Shown here one piece after another: positions 1 through 9,351 of a stretch of 64,000 nucleotides of DNA (within the stretch, counting starts at the first letter, position 1; every line of letters starts with the position of its first letter). A program made the position numbers and the translations under genes. The notes beneath the pieces were generated by a model. That model was given only the letters and a program-made list of their open reading frames with translations. It ran no database searches and was not told where the DNA came from. Source of the DNA: Candidatus Xianfuyuplasma coldseepsis (lineage in GTDB: Bacteria > Bacillota_I > Bacilli_A > Izemoplasmatales > Izemoplasmataceae); assembly GCF_014023125.1 (NCBI RefSeq), contig NZ_CP048914.1, positions 558,001-622,000 on the forward strand, in the 5' to 3' direction.

Positions 1-4
1 CAAA

Positions 5-2191
5 ATGTATCAAGTCTCTGAATTTGGAAATGTACGTGATAAAGGACGGATTGTCTCGGAATTGTATGATGAAAGCATTGAACATGAAATTATGGCATTC
101 CGTAATCTTCGCGACAATAAAACCGACTATTTCGCAGCGCGAACTCCCGTAGTAACAAAGGACGATAAAATTGTATGGGTTGAAGCATATGGGAAATGCT
201 TATTACGATATCCCGATGGCACTCCTCGCTTTGTCATTGCAATCGATATTTACCTCACCGATATTTATGAAGAAAAAATTCAACTCGAACTGATTACTAG
301 TTTAATTGATAAAGGTTTAATCAATTCAAACGTTGGTATTTGGTATCATCAGCGTCACTATTTGGAAGGAAAATATTACTTCACAAAATCCTATCAAACA
401 CTCATGTCTAGTGAACGAACGTATAAAGATGAAACGATAACTGATATCTTAGATGATCAAATCAAACGAATGAAGGCTGATGGTCGAGGATATGAGAAAT
501 ATCTCCATGAGTTCCGATCTCTTCATAACAGCATCTATATGGACGGAATTGACAAATATAAAATTGTTATTCCAAACTATAAGGATGCCAACACATTTAA
601 CTGGATTGAAATCCGTGGTACGGTCATTGAACGGGATGACGAGGGACATGTATTATTATTTGTTGGTGTCAATGTTGATGTCACAGAGTCCTTTCTTCGC
701 AATCGCGAACTAGAACGACTGCGAATCATGAATGAACGGTTAACACTAGCAGAGAATTTAGCCGTGCAAACTCGAGGATTAATGGTATGGTATCATGAAA
801 TTGAGCCGAGTCAATTTAACCAAAGGATTTATGGAAACGAAATGTTTCAACGACAACTGGGCGTGAAACGAACGGATGATGGCAACATCGACTTACATCA
901 GCTTTGGCATACGCTTCTGAATGATAGTCCAGAAGCGATTCAAATGAATCAAGAACTCAAACAACGTTTTAATGACATCTATCGCAATAAGATTTCATCA
1001 TTTCAAAATATTGTTGCCAAACATAAAAACATGGATACAGGTGAAATCAAATATATTGAACACTCTTGTGAAATTGCAGAATATCATACCGATGGCAGTA
1101 TAAAACTCCTCGGTGGAATTCTTCTTGATGTCACAAAACAAGTACTAAATCAGCAGCGGATTCAATATCTTGCCGATTACGATACGCTAAGTGATTTATA
1201 CAATCGTAATTACTTTGAGCGATACATTGATGAACGTTTACCCGATACGTACTCCATCTTGATTTTTGACTTGGATGGGTTGAAATTAATCAATGATGCG
1301 TTTGGTCACATCGAAGGTGATCGAATCATCAAACAACTAGCACAATTCTTAAAAAACACATTCTCTGATGCGTTGTTTATTGCACGTATCGGCGGAGACG
1401 AATTTGCCGTACTTACGGAGGATGTCGATTTTGATCGTGTTACCGATAAAGCCAATCAACTAGAAGCGGCGATTGATGCGTTTAATAATGAGTCCGATAT
1501 TGAAATGAATGTCAGTAAGGGTGGAAAACAAGTCATCAACAATGACCTGACTTTCGAAAGAGCTTTTATTCAAGCTGAGAATATTATGTATCGGCGCAAA
1601 TTAAACAATCGATCATCCCGCAAATCCAAAGTATTGGAATCCTTGATGGAAACCTTAAATGGTATCACCGGTGAAACCAAGGAGCACTGTGAACGAGTCA
1701 GCACCTTAGCGGAACAAACAATGCGTGGATTACATCGTATACGTTCGAGTGAGATTGAAGATATTAATTTACTGGGTATGGTACACGATATCGGTAAAAT
1801 CACAATCCCTGATGGATTATTAAATAAACCAGGCAAATTAACAGACAGTGAATTTGAAATCGTGAAAAAGCACTCGGAAGCGGGGTACAAAATCATACGT
1901 AATATAACGTCAAGTGATGACGTTTGTGATGGCGTATTGTTCCATCATGAACGATTTGATGGTGGTGGCTATCCCCAAGGTTTAAAGGGCGAAGATATTC
2001 CCATATTCGCTCGTGTGATTGCCGTTGTTGATGCATACGATGCAATGACTCATGACCGGATATATCATCAGAAAATGTCTCAGGAAAAGGCAGTGCAAGA
2101 ACTACTAAAAAATTCTGGTACACAATTTGATCCACAAGTTGTACATGCATTTCTAAAACATTGTCTTAATATTGAGCCTAAAAGTGATTAA
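5..2191 (+). CDS. PAS-GGDEF-HD-GYP cyclic-di-GMP protein, probably 5'-truncated
   Basis: Cytoplasmic c-di-GMP turnover protein. The frame is open to the window edge and no ribosome binding site fits in the four bases before the first ATG, so the true start probably lies outside. About 390 N-terminal residues look like successive PAS-type sensor segments, two of them ending in a 'DVT' signature (VNVDVTES, GILLDVTKQ). The GGDEF domain follows with its motif intact at residues 463-467; no RxxD inhibitory site stands five residues before it. The C-terminal HD-GYP phosphodiesterase domain has HD at 594-595 and GYP at 655-657. Carrying both synthase and hydrolase domains, it could work in either direction; the sequence does not decide. 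It converges on the GGDEF-EAL gene next to it. Confidence 0.9.
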   Translation: MYQVSEFGNVRDKGRIVSELYDESIEHEIMAFRNLRDNKTDYFAARTPVVTKDDKIVWVEAYGKCLLRYPDGTPRFVIAIDIYLTDIYEEKIQLELITSLIDKGLINSNVGIWYHQRHYLEGKYYFTKSYQTLMSSERTYKDETITDILDDQIKRMKADGRGYEKYLHEFRSLHNSIYMDGIDKYKIVIPNYKDANTFNWIEIRGTVIERDDEGHVLLFVGVNVDVTESFLRNRELERLRIMNERLTLAENLAVQTRGLMVWYHEIEPSQFNQRIYGNEMFQRQLGVKRTDDGNIDLHQLWHTLLNDSPEAIQMNQELKQRFNDIYRNKISSFQNIVAKHKNMDTGEIKYIEHSCEIAEYHTDGSIKLLGGILLDVTKQVLNQQRIQYLADYDTLSDLYNRNYFERYIDERLPDTYSILIFDLDGLKLINDAFGHIEGDRIIKQLAQFLKNTFSDALFIARIGGDEFAVLTEDVDFDRVTDKANQLEAAIDAFNNESDIEMNVSKGGKQVINNDLTFERAFIQAENIMYRRKLNNRSSRKSKVLESLMETLNGITGETKEHCERVSTLAEQTMRGLHRIRSSEIEDINLLGMVHDIGKITIPDGLLNKPGKLTDSEFEIVKKHSEAGYKIIRNITSSDDVCDGVLFHHERFDGGGYPQGLKGEDIPIFARVIAVVDAYDAMTHDRIYHQKMSQEKAVQELLKNSGTQFDPQVVHAFLKHCLNIEPKSD

Positions 2192-2205
2192 GTTATACAA
2201 TATAC

Positions 2206-2245
2206 AAAAAGCCAAATAGTTTTAATTAACTATTTTTGCTTTTTT
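2206..2245. terminator. bidirectional terminator between convergent c-di-GMP genes
   Basis: Two nested stems, AAAAAGC/GCTTTTT and AAATAGTT/AACTATTT, separated by 2-nt interior mismatches. A-rich and T-rich flanks allow termination from both sides. The stop codon of the minus-strand gene lies inside it. Confidence 0.75.
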
Positions 2246-4112
2246 GTTGTTTAATATAAGAAATTGCATCATTGAGTGTCAATGGCTTTGAAAAATAATA
2301 TCCTTGAATAATATCAACACCCATGTCGACTAATATGTCCAACTCATCTTTTGTTTCAACACCTTCCACTATGACTTTCTTATGTGATGTGTGGATCATA
2401 TGAACGAGATCGGCAAGAATGTGTTGATAATCATCCTTTATAGAGATTTTCTCTAGTACTTGTTTATCAATTTTTACAAAATCTACTTCCTCATACTTGA
2501 GGTACTCAAAGGATGTCGCGCCGGTAGTAAAATCATCTAATGCAATATGGAAGCCATGCTGTTTTAATATGCGTAATTTTTGTCTTGTTTTATCATTAAT
2601 GACAACATCTTCAAGAATTTCAAAGATAATGTGGTTTCCTTGAATACCTTGCGTTGTTAAAATTTCAATCAATCGTTCAATTTGAATATTTATTAAGGTA
2701 TCAATTGCAAGATTAATCGAAACATGCAGTTCTAAATCTTCTCTTGCACCAAAAATCTTGCTCAAGGATTCTGCGACCATTTCGACCATATTAATATCTA
2801 GTTCGTACCCCATTCCATTACGATTAACCAGCGGTAGAAATGTCCCAGGATTAATGATGCTGTCCCCAAGATTCCATCGAGCGAGCGATTCAAATCCTTT
2901 AATCGTACCATTTGACCAATGTAACGGTTGAAAGAACGGTTGAATTTGTCGGCGCTCGATGGCCGTAATAATCGAATTTTTCAAAAGAATCCTGTTTGCC
3001 GTTACTTCTTTCGTATCACAAACCATCGGTCTTTGTCGATATCCAGAACTATCGGCACACAAATCGATGGCTAAATTAATCTTTTGTTCAAAGTCGAGAA
3101 TTCCAACATCGGTTTCAACGATTCCCATGGATAGGATTAGATGATGCTGACGACTCCGATTGTCGATGAACGGTTCGAGTAGCTGCTGACGAAAGATTTC
3201 CAAATCCTCTAATGCAAACATGTTGCGTTGATGCAGAAGGATGGTAAATTCATCTCCACCAAACCGATACATACGTTTCTTACCACATATCGATTTTATC
3301 CGATTAGCTAGTTGAATTAATAAATCATCACCTACATTATTCCCATATACTTCGTTTATAGATTTAAAGTTCTTTATATCCAAATATACAACTCGAAACT
3401 CCTCGGGGTTGAGCTGTGCGATGTCTGTAAACAACGATGCACGTGAACGTAGTTTAGTAAGATTATCGTAATTGGCATAAAACTCATTTTTACGAAGTAC
3501 TCGTAAGAGAAATAATGATAATCCCAAAAACAGTATTGTAACAATGATAATCATGACGTTAAAAGCGGATAGTGATTGATATCCGGAAAGATATGTCTTT
3601 TCATATGTCACCATCAATTGGTATAGTTCATGATCAATTTCATATGTTTGATTTAATAGCTGGTCCAACGCATCATCATCCGTAGGATCGGCTATTACGC
3701 TATTCGCGTCAGCGATATAACTATCTATCATGGGATTAATGGTATCTAGATGAGTTATGATGACGGAACTATCAGCGGCGTACAGACCGGAGGTGTCATC
3801 ACCATCTGTCAGCATTGTCATGGTTGCATCATACTTGTCGAGTTCTTCATTCATCATTTCTTGAACTTGAGTCACAGCAAACAAATCATTGTCAGCGTGC
3901 TTATCATATAGGCGTTGTGAAAGGTCTGCGATCAAAATGGTTCGCATTCGTTGTGTTTGTACAAGATTATAGCTAAGTCCATAATAATCCATATCATCAT
4001 TTTGATTGGCTGTGTAGATCGCACCAATAATAATTGGAATAATGATGAGGGTAATGGTGATGATGTACTTAATGGTAATTGTTAATGATCCAAACCACTT
4101 CCACAATCGCAT
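2226..4112 (-). CDS. membrane GGDEF-EAL protein (c-di-GMP phosphodiesterase/cyclase)
   Basis: 628-residue membrane sensor for c-di-GMP. One transmembrane segment near residues 12-32, an extracytoplasmic sensor of about 150 residues rich in Asp and Tyr, a second membrane segment near 182-203, then GGDEF and EAL domains. GGDEF is intact at 285-289 but has no RxxD site before it. The EAL signature reads ESL at 408-410. Other EAL-family catalytic stretches are present: FEILED, ALDDFTTG, VKIDKQ, EGVET and QGYYFSKP. Phosphodiesterase activity is therefore likely, and the GGDEF part may be regulatory or active. The next gene downstream in its direction is the convergent HD-GYP protein, so two hydrolase-type proteins adjoin. 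ATG start with an upstream GGAG-type site 7-10 nt away. Confidence 0.92.
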   Translation of the reverse strand: MRLWKWFGSLTITIKYIITITLIIIPIIIGAIYTANQNDDMDYYGLSYNLVQTQRMRTILIADLSQRLYDKHADNDLFAVTQVQEMMNEELDKYDATMTMLTDGDDTSGLYAADSSVIITHLDTINPMIDSYIADANSVIADPTDDDALDQLLNQTYEIDHELYQLMVTYEKTYLSGYQSLSAFNVMIIIVTILFLGLSLFLLRVLRKNEFYANYDNLTKLRSRASLFTDIAQLNPEEFRVVYLDIKNFKSINEVYGNNVGDDLLIQLANRIKSICGKKRMYRFGGDEFTILLHQRNMFALEDLEIFRQQLLEPFIDNRSRQHHLILSMGIVETDVGILDFEQKINLAIDLCADSSGYRQRPMVCDTKEVTANRILLKNSIITAIERRQIQPFFQPLHWSNGTIKGFESLARWNLGDSIINPGTFLPLVNRNGMGYELDINMVEMVAESLSKIFGAREDLELHVSINLAIDTLINIQIERLIEILTTQGIQGNHIIFEILEDVVINDKTRQKLRILKQHGFHIALDDFTTGATSFEYLKYEEVDFVKIDKQVLEKISIKDDYQHILADLVHMIHTSHKKVIVEGVETKDELDILVDMGVDIIQGYYFSKPLTLNDAISYIKQQKSKNS

Positions 4113-4134
4113 TGTTTATTCTCCTTCTAATTGA

Positions 4135-5058
4135 TTATTCAGAATCGTTTGATTTTTTATCTTGTCCAGGAGGAGTTTTTTCTACCGTGCTTGTAACATC
4201 GCCTTCTGTAATTTTATACGAGTAGATAAAGTTTCCATCTTCATCCACGGTCTCATCGATTTTGGCCGTTCCTTCAATATCATCAACAATGTAATCCAGC
4301 TTATAATGCGTACCTTCATCGGTTGTTTCAGCTTTGAAATTATAGTAATTTTCACCGTCTTGAATTTCGACCTTAAAGGACCCTTCTTCTTGTTTCATTT
4401 CTACCATAACTTGTGCCTGTACACCATCGATATCTTTGTCCACAGTAAGTAAGGATTTGCTTTCACCGTCTTCTTCTTTCTCCTCATAATCTATGGTAAT
4501 AGAATTTCCTTCATTGGTAGCTGTCAAAACAAGATTACGCTTTGTTTCGCCCTCTTCTTCTTTTAAATGATCTTCAATAACGAGTTCATAGGTGGTTTCC
4601 CCATGGATCAACACACCCTCATATGAGTCGTTTTCTTCGTCATAATTATAGTAGACTGTATAACTCTCCCCTTCAACATCATAGGTAAACATGATCTCAT
4701 AATCCGGGTTATCTGAAGTTTCTTGGACATCAACGTCAATTGAGTTAATTCCGTCTTCTAAGAAGACTTTAAACTTATCTAAGTAAATATTAACATAGCC
4801 AATTTCACCCTCCACTTTTGTCGTCGTCGTATCCGGTTTCACAAGGTTAATAGTCGATAGAAACATTGGTTCATAGGAGGTTTCGTCCTCCTCATTAAGT
4901 GCTACTTCCGCATCGATAAAACCACTTGACACATAACTAAGTGAGGCCACACTCGTATTGGTAGCCATTGGTGTTTCACTGACTGCGGTAGTACCACAAG
5001 CTACAATTATCAAAACAATTAGGGTTGTAAAGCCTATTAATGAAATTCGTTTTATCAT
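4135..5058 (-). CDS. uncharacterised acidic lipoprotein
   Basis: About 307 residues with a type II signal peptide (MIKRIS..LIVLIIVAC, lipobox IVAC) and a mature part very rich in Glu, Asp, Thr and Tyr, made of alternating short beta-type strands. No known domain recognised. The ATG at 5058 is chosen over the GTG at 5067 because GAAGGAGAG lies 10 nt before the ATG but abuts the GTG. It is encoded 22 nt upstream of the GGDEF-EAL gene on the same strand, so the two are probably one transcript; a role as an extracytoplasmic partner of that sensor is inference only. Confidence 0.75.
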   Translation of the reverse strand: MIKRISLIGFTTLIVLIIVACGTTAVSETPMATNTSVASLSYVSSGFIDAEVALNEEDETSYEPMFLSTINLVKPDTTTTKVEGEIGYVNIYLDKFKVFLEDGINSIDVDVQETSDNPDYEIMFTYDVEGESYTVYYNYDEENDSYEGVLIHGETTYELVIEDHLKEEEGETKRNLVLTATNEGNSITIDYEEKEEDGESKSLLTVDKDIDGVQAQVMVEMKQEEGSFKVEIQDGENYYNFKAETTDEGTHYKLDYIVDDIEGTAKIDETVDEDGNFIYSYKITEGDVTSTVEKTPPGQDKKSNDSE

Positions 5059-5186
5059 AATCGACACTCTCCTTCAATAATGATTCATCCTTCTACATTA
5101 CACACTCGTAAAATGGTATATCTGCCTCTATAATTTCATTATACTCCGATACAACTTAAGATACCATTGTTTCTATAAACCATTTA

Positions 5187-5215
5187 TTGTAATCTAGTTT
5201 ATCACGTTTTATAAT
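5187..5215 (+). promoter_or_regulatory. sigma-A-type promoter for the membrane GGDEF gene
   Basis: TTGTAA (5187-5192), a 17-bp spacer and a perfect TATAAT (5210-5215), 26 bp before the ATG at 5242. Confidence 0.7.
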
Positions 5216-5241
5216 TAAGGTGTGAGATTCGAGGTGATTGT

Positions 5242-6807
5242 ATGAGAATATGGTTCCGTAATACCAAACGTGGATTATTATATACAGGTGCATTAGTACT
5301 TCTTTTTGTGATAATCATTTTCACCAATGCGTATATACAATATAATATCTTTACTGACTCTATGAAAACCAGAGCAACGTACAATATGCAGCAAGATGTA
5401 GAACTGTTTAATGAGCGTTCAGAAGGCTTAACCAAAGACTTCTTCTTACTAAAAGAACTAATCTTAAATAATGAGGCATTTGCTGTCAGTGGAGATACTA
5501 TTGGTTTTGTCTCTGAGGACCACAAAACGGATTTACAACAAGACTTTGTCGATTGGGTTGAACAAAATCCCCGTTATGATCAAATACGGATTATTGATGT
5601 TACCGGGATGGAAATTTTACGTGTCAATTGCAACTGTGGTGATACTATGATTGTCGATGACAGTGAACTGCAAAACAAAGCTGATCGGTACTATTTTCAA
5701 GATGCAGTAAACCTTGAAGACACCGCATTATATTTCAGTTCTATTGATTTAAATATTGAGAATGGTGAGTTGCAATTAATCGATGGTGAACCAGTACCAA
5801 TGATACGGTTGGCATCGCCATTATACAACTCTCCTACAGAACAAGTGGGAATCGTCATCATTAATTACAAAGCACAGGATTTATTTCATTTGACGTCAAC
5901 ATTGACAAATAGCCTAACGGAATATGAAGTATTAAACGAAGATGGATACTTTTTATACTCCAGTGATAAAGATCGCGAGTTTGGCTTTATGTATGAGGAT
6001 GGTACTACAAAAACCTTTGATACCTACTATGATATCGATCTTGTTCAAACAAATAATCAACTTTACCAAGAGATTCAGAAGGGAACACTGTATACCTATA
6101 TCACAATCACATCAACAACGATGATGGACGCATTGAGTGAAACGTTGGAAAGAGATATTCCTATTACAATGAAAAATGACTATATTACTCTATTTACAGC
6201 GACTTCGATACGACAACAAAAGCAATATCAATCGTTAACTGAAACATTCACCTGGGTTTCAATTTTTGGCATCTTAGGAATGATTATTATTGCACGACTC
6301 GCAGATGAAATCTACTATGTTCGAGAGAAAAATATAGCCATGCTTCGTTTCACAGCAAACCACGATGCTTTAACAACACTACCCAATCGAGAGTTCATAA
6401 TGAAACGGATTCAATACTTAACAAGTCGCCAAGAGGCTTTTACCGTATTGTTTGCGGACTTAAATAAATTTAAAGCAATCAATGATACATTTGGTCACGA
6501 TGTGGGAGACAGAGTCCTAATTGAATGTGCCAAACGATTTACCGAATCGGTTCGTGAGGATGATATTGTCTCACGTCTTGGTGGAGATGAGTTTATCATC
6601 GTCCTTCTTCATGTTGTTGATATTCACGTAATTGAACGGATTATCCAAACCATTAAAAACAATATTAAAAAGCCCATGTCATTTAACGATTGCCATTGTG
6701 ACGTTGGGGTCTCCATCGGATACTCCATCCAAGATGGTTCGAAAGAAGGCAAAGATTTGGTTCACGATGCCGATGAAGAAATGTATCACGACAAACAAAA
6801 CAGATAG
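5242..6807 (+). CDS. membrane-anchored diguanylate cyclase with extracytoplasmic sensor
   Basis: 521 residues. A membrane segment (residues 12-33) is followed by about 300 residues outside the membrane resembling a double-Cache-type sensor, with a pair of cysteines in NCNCGD. A second membrane segment lies near 333-352, then a C-terminal GGDEF domain. The GGDEF motif is intact at 447-451, and an RxxD inhibitory site (REDD, 438-441) stands exactly five residues before it, as in product-inhibited cyclases. This makes it the most convincing active diguanylate cyclase of the window. The start is set by AGGTGAT nine bases before the ATG. Confidence 0.9.
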   Translation: MRIWFRNTKRGLLYTGALVLLFVIIIFTNAYIQYNIFTDSMKTRATYNMQQDVELFNERSEGLTKDFFLLKELILNNEAFAVSGDTIGFVSEDHKTDLQQDFVDWVEQNPRYDQIRIIDVTGMEILRVNCNCGDTMIVDDSELQNKADRYYFQDAVNLEDTALYFSSIDLNIENGELQLIDGEPVPMIRLASPLYNSPTEQVGIVIINYKAQDLFHLTSTLTNSLTEYEVLNEDGYFLYSSDKDREFGFMYEDGTTKTFDTYYDIDLVQTNNQLYQEIQKGTLYTYITITSTTMMDALSETLERDIPITMKNDYITLFTATSIRQQKQYQSLTETFTWVSIFGILGMIIIARLADEIYYVREKNIAMLRFTANHDALTTLPNREFIMKRIQYLTSRQEAFTVLFADLNKFKAINDTFGHDVGDRVLIECAKRFTESVREDDIVSRLGGDEFIIVLLHVVDIHVIERIIQTIKNNIKKPMSFNDCHCDVGVSIGYSIQDGSKEGKDLVHDADEEMYHDKQNR

Positions 6808-6808
6808 A

Positions 6809-6842
6809 AAAAAGCACACCCAACATTTGTGGTGTGCTTTTA
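6809..6842. terminator. bidirectional terminator
   Basis: Stem AAAAGCACACC/GGTGTGCTTTT with a loop of about ten bases, lying between the ends of two convergent genes. Confidence 0.85.
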
Positions 6843-6849
6843 ATATGTG

Positions 6850-8370
6850 TTATTGTCGATATGTCAAGGCGATAATTAAGGTTGTCGCAATGCTCTCTAA
6901 GAGTTGCTGTTCCTCGGTTTCAAATGGTCCAATATCCTCATCTGGTTTCTCATTGATATAGTACACTGAAATACAGCCGACAATCCCGTTTTGTGATTCC
7001 AAATCAACCGATAACTTCCAAGGGGTTGTCTCAAATACTTGAGAATAGAAATCTTTGTCCTTGTAACGAATGTGAACCCGTGCATCCTCTGGATATTTCA
7101 TCGCTTGAACAATCGCTTTAGCCGTGCCATCCAAGATGGCATCAATTTTATTTTCTTTATAGGCAAGATACGTCACCTGATAGAGACAGTTCATCTCATT
7201 AATTCGCTCCGTCATCGTATCCATGTTTTGATTAATGGTATCCACCATCTCATTCAAGACACCAGATATCTGCACAAACTCTTTTGATCCTTCCTCTAAG
7301 AAGCGAAAGTGACTGGTGATGTTGGATTGTTTGTAGTCTTTAATTTCTTGTTGGATTTCTCCAAGCGGTTTTAAGACGATAAACTCTTGTACGACCAACA
7401 TTGCTAAAATAAGGAGTAACGTTATTCCGATAAACAGGGTTCGAATATTGGTTACTTTCGCCATGATAATATTACGAATTCCCGCATCAGTAATCAAATG
7501 CACCAATCGAATCGATGTTCCCTCAACAGGTGATACAATGGCTACATAATTCGTTCCTTCAAGTTCCACTTCTTTGGTATCAAATACATTGATTTCTTCC
7601 ACAAAATCAAGTCCTTCATAGACATCATTTAGAGGTAAGATTTCAATCGAATCATCCTCGTTGATTAGGACTGCCTTGTTACCTTGTGTATAGATAAATT
7701 GTCCTCGAGACAAGTTATCAACCTGTGTGAAGTTTTCCATGTACGAATCGAGATTAATATCAATGCCAACGACACCAACAAAATTGTTCCCAAAGTCATA
7801 TAATGTCGTCGACAAGGTGGAAAAATACGTTTCATTGGTTGGATGTTGTTCGATGTCATTAAACACAACATCGCCATCGTTTGCTACTGCACTGGTATAC
7901 CACAAACGATCACGGGGATCATAATTAAAACCTTCTCCGGCAGGATGCGTATCCTGAATCGGGGCGGTTCGTACAAACGCACCTGTATCTTCATATCCGA
8001 TGTAGATACTCTCGACGTTGCGATTGATTAACGCATAATCATACATCGATACAATGATATCTTCTTCACTTGGTGGTGGATCAAACGTAAATCCGTCATC
8101 AAATGCGGTAAGATAATTTGTAAAATCAGAAGAATCCGTATAGATCTCATTGGTTTGTTGGAATAAAAGGATGGAATACGCTAAATCGGTACGAAAATGT
8201 TCAATATTATTTTGATAAATGTCGTATTGTCCTCGCACTTCATCAATGTATTGATTGGTTTCAATGTTTATTAATAGAGGCGTAACAACAAGATATCCAA
8301 TCAGTAAACTGAATAGGATTGTTATTACACCAAATATGGTTAGTTTTAGTCGTAAAGATAATGATAACAT
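6850..8370 (-). CDS. dCache sensor with GAF-like C-terminus, no output domain
   Basis: 506 residues. Membrane segment near residues 8-32, a large extracytoplasmic double-Cache domain (ETYFSTLSTTLYDFGNNF followed by VGVVGIDINLD is typical of Cache-family sensors), a second membrane segment near 305-325, a HAMP-like helix pair and a coiled-coil. The last ~125 residues resemble a GAF-like sensor module (PEDARVHIRYKDKDFYS and a VGCISVYYINEKPDED stretch). No kinase, GGDEF, methyl-accepting or guanylate-cyclase output is present and the gene ends at a good terminator, so it is not visibly truncated. It must signal through a partner or has lost its output. Neighbouring GGDEF proteins are possible partners, by inference. 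Confidence 0.8.
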   Translation of the reverse strand: MLSLSLRLKLTIFGVITILFSLLIGYLVVTPLLINIETNQYIDEVRGQYDIYQNNIEHFRTDLAYSILLFQQTNEIYTDSSDFTNYLTAFDDGFTFDPPPSEEDIIVSMYDYALINRNVESIYIGYEDTGAFVRTAPIQDTHPAGEGFNYDPRDRLWYTSAVANDGDVVFNDIEQHPTNETYFSTLSTTLYDFGNNFVGVVGIDINLDSYMENFTQVDNLSRGQFIYTQGNKAVLINEDDSIEILPLNDVYEGLDFVEEINVFDTKEVELEGTNYVAIVSPVEGTSIRLVHLITDAGIRNIIMAKVTNIRTLFIGITLLLILAMLVVQEFIVLKPLGEIQQEIKDYKQSNITSHFRFLEEGSKEFVQISGVLNEMVDTINQNMDTMTERINEMNCLYQVTYLAYKENKIDAILDGTAKAIVQAMKYPEDARVHIRYKDKDFYSQVFETTPWKLSVDLESQNGIVGCISVYYINEKPDEDIGPFETEEQQLLESIATTLIIALTYRQ

Positions 8371-8412
8371 AACATGTCACTCCTACGTAATCGTTTGAAG
8401 AATATTCCCTTG

Positions 8413-8940
8413 CTACTCGGTTGTTATAAGTACAAAACTGACATCAAACTCGATGGATTTACCACAGATTGCCTCACAAGCTAACTCTGCGTCATCTACA
8501 TTGACAAGACTTAAATCCAGCCCTTCATCAATTGCTTCTTGTTCATCAATTGGTTCGAGTAACTCTACGGTAAGTTTTACGGTCATGACGTCATTAATAA
8601 TGGGAAGAAGCTTTACATTTAACTCATCCAAGATTGTAATTTGAACTAAGTTCGTATAGTCTTCTTTACCATCAATTAAGATATCAATTGCTTCAATCCG
8701 GATAAATCCGGTTGTTATGTCTTCTGAATAGGGTCTTAGTTGATATTCAAAGGTAACTTCTTCTACGTCATTTACAGCCATTGCTTGACCTTTCGGTACA
8801 AGAACACTATTGTCGCCACTGTTCCCAATGTAGACATACTCAATGTAAGGCGTGTCGGAAACCGGTATGATTTCTTCTGTCTCCGTTGGTTCACACGCCA
8901 CTAGAAGTAGAAATAAAAACACTGTTACAAATCGCCACAT
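8413..8940 (-). CDS. uncharacterised small lipoprotein
   Basis: 175 residues with a lipoprotein signal (MWRFVTVFLFLLLVAC; lipobox LVAC). The mature part is a predicted beta-rich domain with many acidic residues and two cysteines near the C-terminus (ACEAICG). GAGGTGG eight bases before the ATG supports the start. It lies 42 nt upstream of the dCache sensor gene on the same strand and is probably co-transcribed, repeating the lipoprotein-then-sensor layout seen at 4135-5058. Function unknown. Confidence 0.75.
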   Translation of the reverse strand: MWRFVTVFLFLLLVACEPTETEEIIPVSDTPYIEYVYIGNSGDNSVLVPKGQAMAVNDVEEVTFEYQLRPYSEDITTGFIRIEAIDILIDGKEDYTNLVQITILDELNVKLLPIINDVMTVKLTVELLEPIDEQEAIDEGLDLSLVNVDDAELACEAICGKSIEFDVSFVLITTE

Positions 8941-9351
8941 GTGGTTCCACCTCAGTTTCTCTAACTCATAAGTACAATATAGTATTTATATTATAACATG
9001 ATTCCTGTAAGTATACATATGATATTATAATCGACTACATTCTAAAAAAGAAGTTTTGACGCCTCTTTTTAATAATTTTTTAATAATTTAGTCACAGCAG
9101 TAATTGTTCTTAATCCTATATGGGGGGGATAACCTTTGTGATACTCCTAATCCAGATTCTGTCGTATGTTTATTCAGATGAAATGAATAATTACCAGACA
9201 TTGTATAACTATACTTCCAAAGTAGAATTATTTCTTCTACTTCATTTGTGCAAGAGGATTTTCTTTGCAAAAAGCATCGGTTAATTGTAAAGAAATGTAC
9301 ATCGATATTTTCATCTAAATATCCACGCTATACTATACTTGAGGTGATGAC
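8941..9351. other. 410-base intergenic region with no supported gene
   Basis: Divergent spacer between a minus-strand lipoprotein gene and the plus-strand MATE gene. It contains a run of seven G residues (about 9122-9128) and A/T-rich promoter-like sequence near 9325-9345 (TATACT repeats) just before the MATE ribosome binding site. A 60-codon minus-strand frame starts with TTG and lacks a binding site, so it is not called. Confidence 0.5.

Noticed and set aside
1570-1896. 108-codon frame antisense to the GGDEF/HD-GYP gene
   Set aside because: Shadow of a real gene with conserved domains on the other strand; same reasoning applied to other antisense frames, for example 28559-29077 opposite pit and 23402-23803 opposite the CDF gene.
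9088-9270. 60-codon minus-strand frame in the 410-base spacer
   Set aside because: Starts with TTG, no ribosome binding site, no recognisable composition or family.
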